From: Planctomycetaceae bacterium
Lineage (GTDB): Bacteria; Planctomycetota; Planctomycetia; Pirellulales; Pirellulaceae
Direction: 5' to 3'
DNA length: 64,000 nucleotides
NCBI GenBank assembly: GCA_002726245.1
Contig: PBSM01000188.1
Coordinates: 19,632-83,631, forward strand
Shown: piece after piece, positions 37,201 to 49,200 of the stretch
Layout of the letters: every line of letters begins with the position of its first letter
Position numbering within the stretch: the first letter of the stretch is position 1
Made by a program: the position numbers and the translations under genes
The notes under the pieces: generated by a model
Seen by the model: only the letters and a program-made list of their open reading frames with translations
Told to the model about the DNA's origin: nothing
Databases searched by the model: none

Positions 37201-40200
37201 GGTGCCCCTCGACCGAGACCTGCAGCTCGTACGAGTCTCCTGGGTCGGGTGTCGAGCCGCCTAGAACGCCGGCGGTGACAGAGGAGTCGAATTTACCGAC
37301 CGCAAGCGTATAAAGACCGGTTGTTAGGAACGTAAATTCGAGGAACGAATCGCTCGTGACGGTGCTTCCGCCTTCTCCGTCGCTCGCCGACGCCGCGTTA
37401 TCGTTGGCAGCGAGTTCGAAGCCCAACTCGTCGAACAGGAAGAGTTCGGTATCGAAGTTAGCCGCATCGATATCAAAAATACCACGCGAGCCAGCGGAAA
37501 CTGTGAACTGATAGTAGTCAAACGTCGAGTCACCGGAACCTAAGATGGTCAAGTGCGGGATCGACATTGACGTATTCATCGAGGTATCGCCGATGTCGCG
37601 ATCCGAGGCGAGGCTCCAGCGTTCGCCATCGAGGTTTTGCGGCGCAGCCAGGGTGTTGTTTGGTTCCGCGTCTACGACTGGGATCGTATCGGAAAGTTCG
37701 ATCGTCAGAGTCGGCGTCTCGTCGTCAAGAATGTCAAGCAGGTCGGTAACGCTGCTGAAATTCGTTGCGTCTGCCGTCACGATAATCGTCTGTGTTCCTG
37801 TCGCGATGTCGTTGTCGATTGATGTGATTTCGAAAGTAGCATACTCACTGCCGTCCGGAATCGTCACGGCAATGGTGGAGCCCGTATCGCCCGAAACGGG
37901 ATCCCTCAGTACGACCTGTGTCGGGTCGCTACTTGTAATCGTCACCACTAAAGGGCCCGAAGTAGATCCTTCCCGGCTGACCAGGGCCAAGACGGAACCG
38001 ACGTTGGTTCCATCAAACTCGAGGATCTCGTTTTCGAAGATCGTGACCGTCAAATCGTTAGACGACGTGAGTGGAATGATGGCCGTCGCGCCGGAGAGAT
38101 GCACGAGTTCGCTGGTCGCGGTGTTCGAGGCCGTCACATTTAACGGAGATGCGGCGTTGATCCTATCCGTGACGCGTTGCGCGATTTGCGCGGCATCGTC
38201 CGTCGTCAGGAACTGGATACCAATGCGATCGGGGCTGCTTAGACTGTTGTCGTCGTCGAACTCGAACGTCTGAATGTTGATACTGTCGCTGATCGAAAAC
38301 GCGTCGCCGTCTACTAAAACGTTACCTTCAAGCATGACCAACGTGAGCGATGTGCTAAACCGTTCGTTGGTATCGAAGGTTGTCAGAATCTTCATTTCGT
38401 CCCTGAATGGAGTCGTGCCATCAATCGGCGACAGCGGCTGGCCGATCCCAACCGGGTTCGTTGGATCGTTGAAGTTGAGCTTGGTGACATCGTTGCCGAT
38501 ATACTCAGTACCGCGACGGAACTCCAGTTGATACTCACCCACCAGCGACTCTTCGGGAGCGCCGAAAACCGGGTTCTGGGGAACCTGGAACTGGCTGCTG
38601 TTGTTACGCTGGTCGGTCGGACCGGTGACCATCTCGCCGCGCTCGGCGAAACCGACGATGATGTCGTCGATGTAAAAGCCTTCCTGGTTGTTATTTTCCA
38701 TCCGGGTGCGATAGATAGGGCCTCCAGAACCGAAACCACGGCTAGTCTCGTCGCCAGGCATCGAAAGGTCGTGCGTGATCGCACCTGCCGTGCTGAAATC
38801 GAACCGCAGGCGGAGGTTCGGTTCACCGGCAAAGTCCGCCAGATCAACACGCGCCTGCCGCCACGAATTCGGAGCGTTTTGGTCGCCGATGTCGAAAAGT
38901 TCCTGCACACCCTGGTTGGGCGCCACCGGGAAGGCATCCCGCGACGTCGTCAGGTAGGTCGGCAGCTCGGTCTCTGGACTGGTGAAATTACCTGCGCTCG
39001 TCAAGTTTGAGTTATTCGTCGCCAGCAGTTGCCAAGTCGCCCCGTCATCGTTGGACGCAAAGACTCGAGCGCTGTCCACCATGGCGCCGTTGATCGTCGT
39101 ACCGGAAGCGTTCTCGGTATCCAGGAAGTAGTTGAAATACAAGGTCGGCTTGTCCGTTCGATCATAACCCAGCAGACTGAACGAATTGGTTTGCAGCGTC
39201 CCGTGCGCGCCCCCGGGGAGGTTGTAGTTGGTGCCGATGGTATTGTTGAACTGGGTCAGCTGACGCTGGTAGTTGTAGGAAGCCTGATCCTGCACACCGT
39301 ACTGGCCTGGGATGATACTGTCGGAGGGACTATTCGGGTCATCGTAACAATAATACTGGTCAAGCGGATTACAGTACAGGGAATACTCCTCCAAGCCGAA
39401 GTAGAAGCTCGCTCCGCCCTGTTCTTCGTCGTGAACCTTCGTGTTTGTACCGGCCGTCGCTTGCTGGACGTTGGAGAGCGTGTCGCGACTGTCATCAAAC
39501 GCTTCATTGATCCCGTGCCCAGGATCCGTTCCCCGAAGTGTTGTCGGGTGCCACAGATTGAAGTCCAGCTGCGAGAACGCTAGCCCTGTCGCAGAGATCC
39601 CCATGGAATTGCTGAGGAAGCTGTCAGGCCTGCCATCGAGGTCGGTATCGAAAGCATTAACCGTGTTACCCGCACTGTCAAAGGCAAACAGTTGTCCAAA
39701 ATCGGTCGTGGCAAAAAAAGTATCCACGTACGCGCCGTTGGCGAGATTGGGCGGCCCCTTAGACAAGCCCGAGAACGACGAGAAGCCCAGCTCGGCGCTG
39801 AAGTCAGCGATGAGATTGGCGATGCCGAAGCCGAGACCACCACCCGGAATGAACTGTGAACCGACACTGTAGAACTGTCCGTCGTCCGTTACACCGTAGA
39901 CTTGCCCATCGTTGGCCACAGACAAGCCGGTTGTCAAACCCGTCACGCCGATGCCGAACAACTCTCCCTGGTACCCGCAGCCCAGGTTCTGTGGAAATAC
40001 TTGAATCGAATTGTTCTGCGAGACATACAGTTCGGAGTACCCGCCCGCGAGATTGTGGACTCCATAGTAGAAGTTAAAAATGCCAATAGCAGAAGCGTGA
40101 GTCGACGTGATGGCGCCAACGCTATTCGTCGTGACCCCACAAGCAGTGTTACTTGAATTCGGAATCGCATCCGTTCCCGTAATCAAGCCGGGGCTGGTTT

Positions 40201-43200
40201 CCAGATCTAATTCCACGACACGACCAGCATAGTTGTTCGTGATGCCAAAGATACTGTCGCGGTACGCAAAAATGCGGCCATCGGCGCGGGCCACGATGTC
40301 CTGGACCTGCTCGACACCGCGCCCGGGATAATTGTCCCAGACCGTGTACAGCGGTTGGCCGTTAAAAGGATTCACGGCGACTAAGGAACTCGTTGACGTG
40401 ACGAAAAGAGTCGCGTCTTCAAGTTCCCACGGAACGACGTTGGCGCTAAGCTGCAAGCTATCTTCGACGTCAAACAAGGGAGCCGGGGTGTCCGGCTGAA
40501 GGTCGCGCGGCCCGGCATCTTCGGTTCCCACCAGCGTGCTGCCGGTCGTGTATCCCGTGAAAGCAATGTGATCTTCGACGATGCGCTGAATGGAATTCAC
40601 CGGTTCCAGCCGCACCAGCGGAGAACTTGTGTTGGCAACGAATGTCTGATCGAGCGGGCTAGGTATTTGCCGATTCGACGAGATCGAAACAAAATACGTC
40701 TCGGTCTGCCCGGGGATTTCTGCGGGAAGGTTGACCGGCCCGATGAACGGATCCAAGACTCCCAAACTTCCGCGGCCAAGATCGTCGAAGTCATTGGCCT
40801 GGCCTGTCAGCGGCTGATCGTCCAGAATATTCGAGTCGCGACTGATCAGAATCAACCATCCAAACTCATCCCAGACGGTCATCACCGCATCGGCGCGTGC
40901 CAATTGGTCTGCGTAGTCCAGGTCAAAGATCGTCGCGAACGCTCGCTTCGAATCGTTGACCCCGCTTGAACCGGCCGGGCCAGCAATCGCTTGGATTTGT
41001 TCGTAGTTCAGTTCGACGCGATACCAGTCGACGTCCAACTCGTCAGTCAGACTGCCGGCCACGGAGATCGTGTTGCGGTCTGTCGCCAGGAGGTTTCCGA
41101 CATCTTGCGCGGTGGTGAGGGCGTCGTTCGCCACGTTGTCGCTTTCGGCAGCCTCGCCAGTCAACGGTGAGTGTCCCGGCAGACCACGCGCATGGATTCC
41201 GTTTGTCGCATACAAGATGTTAGCGAATCGGATGTTTGAACCGCCCTTTTCATCTTCTTGGCCGAGACGTACCTGCAGTTGGTACTCGCCGTGTGTCAGG
41301 CCGCCATCAGTATTGGTGATGTCGCCGCTGGCAGGATTACTGCGGACCCGCACAAAGTAGGTCCCGAGGGCCGTGCCGGACCCCGGCAATGGAACTCGCA
41401 TTCCCGGATCATTTGGATTTGTTGAATAGAAATCGCCACCCAAACGGTCGTCGTGGATCACATTGTGAGCCGTGACAGACTGCGAACTCGTCAGCATCTG
41501 ATTGTTGATCGAGCGGGCCAGCAAGCTGCCATTTTGAGCGATCAATTCCACCACAGCATCCAAAGACGCTGCGGTGCGATCGACGTCGAGCCACACCTCA
41601 GTGCCAGGAACTGCCTTGAAGCTAAACACGTCCACATCGGTCGGATCATCCACGGCGATGAAGCCGTTGACGGTATAGCCCAGCGCGAGATTTTCATCAC
41701 CGCTCTTCTCATTCGGTGCTAACTGGCCGAGGAACTGCGCGAGAACGGGAGTTCGGTTCTGATCAATACCATCCGCGAAGGACGGTTCCTGTTCGTTCAC
41801 CACAACCACGTTGCGGTCATTGCTGTACTTCTCAAGCAAGATTCCGCGCCAATCGCCCGGTGTCGCATCCGTTGCATCGCTATCGTTGTTGGTATCGCTG
41901 TGCGGTAGCCCATCGACGGAGAAACTCGCACCTTGCGAATCGTCACCCAGCGATGTGAGGATCACCGGGAAATCGGCAAATCCGAGCACCTGCAGCGTGC
42001 CGCCGATCCGATCATCGATGTCGAGTGCCGTCCCGCTCGCAGTGAAACCGGTGACTTGGCCATTCGTATTGGCAGGATCGTTCGGATTACTCCCCAGCTT
42101 CACGACTAAGCTCTCGCTAGGACGGCTCTGCAGCCGCAACCCGCTGAACGTGTGATGGTTCAGGACGACGATCTCGTCTCGCAACACATGCACGATATCG
42201 GTATCGTCCCATACCGTTTCCGTTGTCAGTTCTTCACCGCGCACCTCCATGCCGTTGCCGCCGTTGTTATCGACCAAGTTGCGGCGAATCAGCGGACCTC
42301 GATTGTTGGTGAAGATGGGGGCATTGCTGGTCGGGTCACGAACCAGATCCACGGCACCTGTCGTTCGCCCGTAGTCGCGCAGCACCGTGCTAGTCAATGC
42401 ATTCGCATTGATGCTGATCATGTGGGTGCCCAGCGGAAAATGAGTGGGCGTTAGCGAATTGTCGTGGGTGTTGTTGCGGAAGATGTTGTCGATGATGATC
42501 GGCTGAGCACCGCGGACAAACACCACGGCTTCTGTGTTGGTGCCGCGCCCGTTGCGATTGCTGCTGGCCAAACCGGAGGAGTTATTCTCCAGAATGCTGT
42601 TCGTCAGTCGCAGATCAGCCTGATGTACTTCGATCGTGTTGAATTGATCGAAATCACCGTCGATCGGGATCTGCCCGCCGGCGTTGGTAATCAAGACGTG
42701 ATCGAGACTGACGCTGGCGCCAGCGTTGAAGATCAGACCGCCCCATTGGCCCGGCGCGGAGCTGGATGCCGTGCCGTCATTGGTCAGATCGAACGTTCCA
42801 CCCGCACCAAAACCATCATCGCGGCGCGAGGTGAATACGATCGGGCGCTCCGCCGTTCCTTCCGCGATGAATTGGGCACGGCCGGGCTCGGCTTCGATGC
42901 GAGAACCTTCGAGCTTGACAACGATGCCAGGATCGACTTGCAAACGAGCCAGCGGTCGGCTTTCGATTACCGAAGACGACACGACGGAAGTTATAACGGT
43001 CGAATTGTTACCCAACGCCAGCGAAGACGTAGCAGCATCGTCAAAGTCGGTTGCTGCAAAGGGGTCCAGATGCAGCAAGGGAACGTTGTTGCCCGTGTTT
43101 TGCCCCACGAATTCAATGCGGATCGGAGACGCTGGCAACGGGCCGCCGGTGACAATGATGTCGGCAGGTACGTGAAAGGTTGTGATCTCACCGCGTTCGG

Positions 43201-46200
43201 CAGTGTTAATGTTGAACAGGTCTTCCAACTGGCTGCGGATACTGAAGACCACCGGGATAAAGTCGTTTTGCACCGTTGGCACAATGGTTCCGCCGACGCC
43301 GGACACCGAACTGAATTCCACCGACAGCGGATTCATGTCAGTTCCAGCGAAACGCCCGCGGAATTCTATATCGACGGCAGCCGGCAAGTTGCCGCCGGTA
43401 ACCAACACGTCACCCGGTTGGATGTCGCCGATGTCTTCCAATGCGGCTGCGATATCTCCAGGAGAGGCATTGAAGCCGATCGAACTCGAGATCGTCAGCG
43501 TCTGTAGCTCGTTGTCAGTGATCTGAGGAGTCAAACTGGAGGTACCATCCGTGAGCGTCGACTCGACAACTTGCATCACGTGGACATTCAACCCGGCGTA
43601 TCGCCCCGCGAACACCACTCTCAGAGTGTTCGGTAAAGGACCGCCGGTGACAACGACATCACCGGGTTCGATGTTGTCCATATTCTCTAAGGCCATCATC
43701 AACTCGTTGTCGCTGGCGTTGAACCGAACCGGAGTCGAAATGCCGACGCGGCCATCGGGCGACTCAAAGGCGAGCCGGAAGTCACCCTGTATTGGCGAAC
43801 CACTCAACAGAACTGTCTGCACTTCGTTCTGTAACGCCAGCATCAGCGAACCCGACGTTGCCACACCAGGTATCTCGAGGCGTTGTGTTTCGTTCGAGTT
43901 GTCATTAGCCGGCGCGTTAAAGGCGATAGGCCGAGTTTTTTCGCCATCGAAAGTCAGCGTAAACGTATCACCTGGGTTCGGTGTGCCGGCGATGAGGATT
44001 TCCTGAATTTCATCAGACACGACCGGGCCGCCTGGCGCGCCGACGATCTGCAAGTTCTCCGTGATGACGTGCGTGACGTCGCGGTCATCAAAGCGGGCAG
44101 GAACTTCGAGCTTATCAATCGGAACACCCGACTGTGTCTCGATCCTGATAAAGAGGCCATTGATCGAGTTGTTGATCAGGCGGTTGTTGTGCAAATCAGG
44201 GCCGACTCGATCCAGTGTGTCTTCGAAACTGTTGGGATCTGCGGAGATCGCCGCGGACGCGCTGTGAGTGATCAAGTTGTGGGAGATCGTCGGGCGAGCG
44301 GTCTCGAGGTGAATGGGTGTGAACAGCGACTCGATCGAATCGACCTGAACCTTGCCACCGCCGTTGTTCATATCGGCGTGGTTGAGCCAGTTCAAGAAGA
44401 TACCGTCTTGCTCAAGATCCGAATCATCGCGGAAGACGATGCCACCCCAATCGCCGGGCATCGGAGGTGGCCCCACGTCGTCGCTATCGCCGCCCACGGC
44501 GTCGTTATGGTACGAACGGAAAAAGACGGACGAATGCGGAACACCGAGGACTTGAATCGCTGACCCGCGACGGTCTGCCGTTGGCGAAGACGTTCCCGCA
44601 TCGAAGACAATGTCTTGCGATTTGAAAAGCACGCCTTCATCGATCATCACCATCACGCCCTGAGGCACTTCGAATGTCGTCCCGTCAGGCAATGCTCCAC
44701 CGGCACCGTCCAAACCAAGCAAGTAAGGTGCGGCGTTACCAGGATAGTTGGTGACGTCGCCATTGCCGATGATTCGCACCAAGCTGGGTGTCGTCACAAG
44801 GACGGGGGCACCACTAACATCCAGAGCGGTCAAGTTGGGAGTGGCGGGCGACAGTTGTACGTAGAGTTGCGTCCCCGAACCCATCTTCGTCGCGGTGACG
44901 TCCAAGTTACCAGCCGCGTTCACGCGATTGACCGCCGCCTCAATCGCGAGCGCCACCGCATCGGCGGACAGAGGCATTGTCGTCCCGCTACCGATCGCCA
45001 CTTCCGAGCCGGTTCCAGTTCCGATGGTGTCCGTGAACGTGAACGTCACGCCCTGGTTACTACCGTCGTCAATCGTGAAACTGTCCAGTCCGGTTTGAAT
45101 CGCAGCGCCCCCGTCAGGAGGCACGACGATCCGGAAACGGGACAGGAGCAGCGCGTCGTCAATATCACTGTAGGGGTTCTGAACCGTTCCATCGGGAACT
45201 ACGCTCGGGCTTGTCTTGTCAACGAAGATCGTGTTGCCAACCTGGAACCAGAAGTCTAAGTCGCCGCCGGGCAACCCGTCGCTGTCGCCATCTAACGCCA
45301 ACCCATCCACGGTGCCAATTGCCGCACTTAGGCTTTTGCTGATCAGCAACTCTTCAGGGTTAATGCCACCGCTGATGGCGTTGAGTGTCGTCCCGCCTGC
45401 TAGATTAACGCGAGTGCCGCTGCTGCTGGCACTTGGATCAAAGCCTGCATCGCGAATCGCCTCTGCCAATACTCTCGCGAAGTCTTCTGGCTTGGAACTC
45501 GCGGTAAACGGAACGGCCACATCTCCACCGGCAGCCGGCGGCGAATTCTCCAAATCGAACACGAAACGCTCCGTCACTGCCCCCAGCGCCAACTCGACAA
45601 ATTCGCCATCGGCGATCTGATTGCCACCAGCAAGAAACTCGAATGCCGGAGCCTTGTCGGTCAGAGACGACTTGGCCGCGGGCTCAAACCCCAACACCAG
45701 ATCGTACTGCCCGTCCGTCCCGCCACCGCCACCAGTATCTGATACGGCAGGGTCATAGTTCGTGTTGCCGGTGCTACTGACACCGATGTAGTAGGTGCCA
45801 GCCTCCAACTCCAGGCCGATGAACGAATCGGCACCGAAGTAGTCGTCGTTCTGCGCCACCAATTCCCGAGTTGGCTCTCCGCCGACATCAGTCTCGCGAT
45901 ACAGACGCAGCGCGGTGTTGAGCAGGCTAGAACGTTGCTGCCGTTCGGCGATCGTTTCTGCCGAGAAGAATCCAGTCTCGGGAATCTCGAGCTTGAACAG
46001 ATCGATGTCTGTGCTATCGGGACGGTATAGACGCTGGAGGTGCACGATATCGTGATCGCCGGGGAACACGGGTTCGATCGGATTACCGGACAAGCCGCTG
46101 CCACCCGGGACCGTGTTCGCACCGAGATCACCCATGATCGCCGGCAGGTCGTACGCGTTACCGAGGCCCAACGAACGACCGATCATTTGGAACATGGTCA

Positions 46201-49200
46201 AGAACCATTTTCCGCCGTACTCAAAGCTACCGTGGTCCAACTCATTGGAATCGACGATCGCCGCCGCTAGGCCGATATTCGTTCGCCCAGCGATCCCAAA
46301 CGGCTCGCCCGGTCCGACAGGAGTCGATTCATTGACGGCTCGCAGGTCACCCGAAACGACCGTTAAACCGGAGAACGACGTCTCGCGGAACTCGATTCCC
46401 GTTGCCTGGCTAATGAGCTCAAAGATCTCACGAACGCGTTGCTGCTGAATGTCGTTGTTGACAAGGTTGTTGTGGAGATCGTTGCCCTGGGGGTCTGTGC
46501 CGTAGACGTCCTGGAAGTTGTAATCAACGACTGTAATGCCTGGGTTATCATCCGAGATTCGGCCCAGATTCAGGCCGTCGTGCAAATCGTCGGCATCCGC
46601 TGTTACGCCGAGATCGAATCCGTCCTCGAATCCGCCGAAGTCCGTTGTCGTAAATCCAGGCGGGACGGGGCCGAGGTGATCCTCCGGCGGAATGTGCCGA
46701 TGACCCGGTTCATCATTTCCACCCGGGAAGTCTGGCAAGGTAGTAAACGCACTCTGCTCGCTGATCTCTGCTGATAGGGACTTCTCCGCTGTGCCGAGGA
46801 CGCCGAGATCGACTGCGGTGTCGAAGCTCGAATTGTCGTCGTCTAGCCATCGGACCTCGGCACCGTTGGGGTGCACAATGGCCGGAGTATGGTGGGTGCC
46901 TCGCACAACCGTCAGCACGGCGTTACCGGTACTCGGAACCGTCACGCCGGTCACCAACATCTGTTCGTCTTCGATCGCTACTGTGAACGGCACCGTGGGT
47001 AGAGCCGACGCATCGGCAACCTCGATGGTCGTTACATTGCCGTTCGAAACCATCGCAGCAAGGACCGTCGTTGCAGCCAACGGATTCCGGTCAACGTTGA
47101 CAGTGAGGACATAAGAACCCGTCGTGCCAGTGGCTGTCGTACTACCCGAGCCAGCCACTGCCGGGTCGTAAGAGGTGTTCTCGCGCCCCGCGACGCCGAT
47201 GTAGATCGTTTCGGCGGAAAACGCCGAGCGAGTTTCCACTACGGTCACTTGTCCGGGACTGACATTGTCTGTAACGACCAGGCCGGAGATTGGCTGGCGG
47301 GCATAGGTAGCCGCAAACTCGATATCGATCGGGCTTGTCGATAGCGGACCGCCCGTCACGATCACATCACCGGGATTGATCGTTGAAAGTAGTTCGAGTG
47401 CCATCTTGACGTCTATGTCGGTTGCCGTAGGTAAGATTGTTCCGGTCGTTTCGACGGACGTTCCGTTATCAAACGACAACTGGAAGTTGCCTGTAGCCCC
47501 AATTCCGTTGATCGACAACGTTTGGATCTCGTTGACGCCTGCCGAGGTGTACTCGATCACGTCGGGCGAATCTGGCGCCGCTACGGTCAGATCCGTGAAG
47601 GCCAGTGGATTCCCCGCTGCGTCGAAGAGTTGAATTCCCGTGTCGTGGACTTGTTCGGGATCGACCGTCACGGTGATGGTCGCGTCAAACGGCAACTTTG
47701 CCCTGAATAGATCGACATCGTTTCGAGCGTCAGCGAGAGTTGTGAGATCCGGCACGTTGTCGCCGGTGAAGCCCAGGGTCGCAAAGTCATCGACGCCTCG
47801 GCTGAAGTCAAAGAGGGTTCCGAGATCAATCGACGTGGTAAGGGTGTCATTGGACTCGTCCGAAGTGCCAATGGTCAAGCGATGCGTTCCACCCGGCAGA
47901 TCATTGGTAAACGTCAGCGTGGCGACATTGTTGACCGCGTCGTAGCTGACCGACTCGGGCAAGAGGAGCACGTCGTCAGCCGGTGTCAGCGTCGCGTTCG
48001 TATCGGTAACGCGGTAGAACGATCGATTCTCGGCGTCCGCCGGGTCCAACTCGTCTTGGTTGAAGTGAACGATGATCGTCTTGCGATCTTGATCGAGTAA
48101 TTGGCTGACGGCAAATGTCGGAACGCCGCTCGGTACGACGATGTTGCTGACGTCTCCTTCGAGAAGTGGAACAGGCACGCCGTCGTACTGACCGGTAAAC
48201 ACGACCGTCCATGCGCCCAGCGCCGGATTCGGTTTCGTCACCGTCACATCGCCGGAGTTGATGTTCGGCAGCAATTCCAACGCTGTGCGAACTTGAGCAT
48301 CCATTGCGTTGTATGGCAGCACGCCCGTCGTCTCGCCACCGAACGTCAGCGTAAAGTCTCCGCCGGTCGGACCTCCCGAAAGTGTAATCAGTTGTGTATT
48401 GCGAGAGACTGGCTGAGGTATGACGGAGATCACCTGGGGTGCCAGATCCAATTCGAAATTCCGGGCCAGATCGGTGCCCATGCTGAACGCTTCGCCCAAG
48501 ACGTTGGCAAGCGGAAGCCGAAAGCCGTCGGTAAGAGTCAGCGAGGTGGGATTCACGGCAGTTGTTGCAATGTCCGCCTGCTGGTTGCCAGTCAACTCGA
48601 CAGCAACCAGTGAGTCAATCGAGGGGTCATTCGCCATCGCATCGCGCAAGCCGGCTGCCGTTGTAGGGTTCGTCGCATTGGAGTTCAGGTCGATCTCGAT
48701 GATTGATCCATTGAGAGTCAGCACGACGCCAGCAAACAGTCCACGATCCGACTTCGTGATGACAATCGGTGTGCCGTTCCCCAGTGTGCCGGGGCGGCGA
48801 GATACGAACTTTGCTTCAACGTCGTTCGATGGGTCAAGGTCAGACGATGTGCCGAAATCCGTCGCTGCGGACGCGGCTGTCGAGACGCCGAGCAATTCCA
48901 ACCGATAGTCATCATCCGGTAGCGTTTCCGCGAAACGCACGATCACTTCATTCGCATCGTCGCCCAGCCCGACAAAGCCCGGCAAGATCGTCTCGTCGTT
49001 GGCACCACCTAACGTAATCCGGCGACCGCTGGTCACTCCGCTGACATCCACTCCAGGTGCACCCACCGTGAGCGTAGCAATGACGAGCGCGAGTGCTTGC
49101 GAATCTCCGTTGATTGCATCGACGACTTCCCGCGCGGTGCTGCCAACTGCGACCGCCCCGCTGCCCGCGTCGGTGTTCAAGTCAAGCGAGATCGTGTTGC

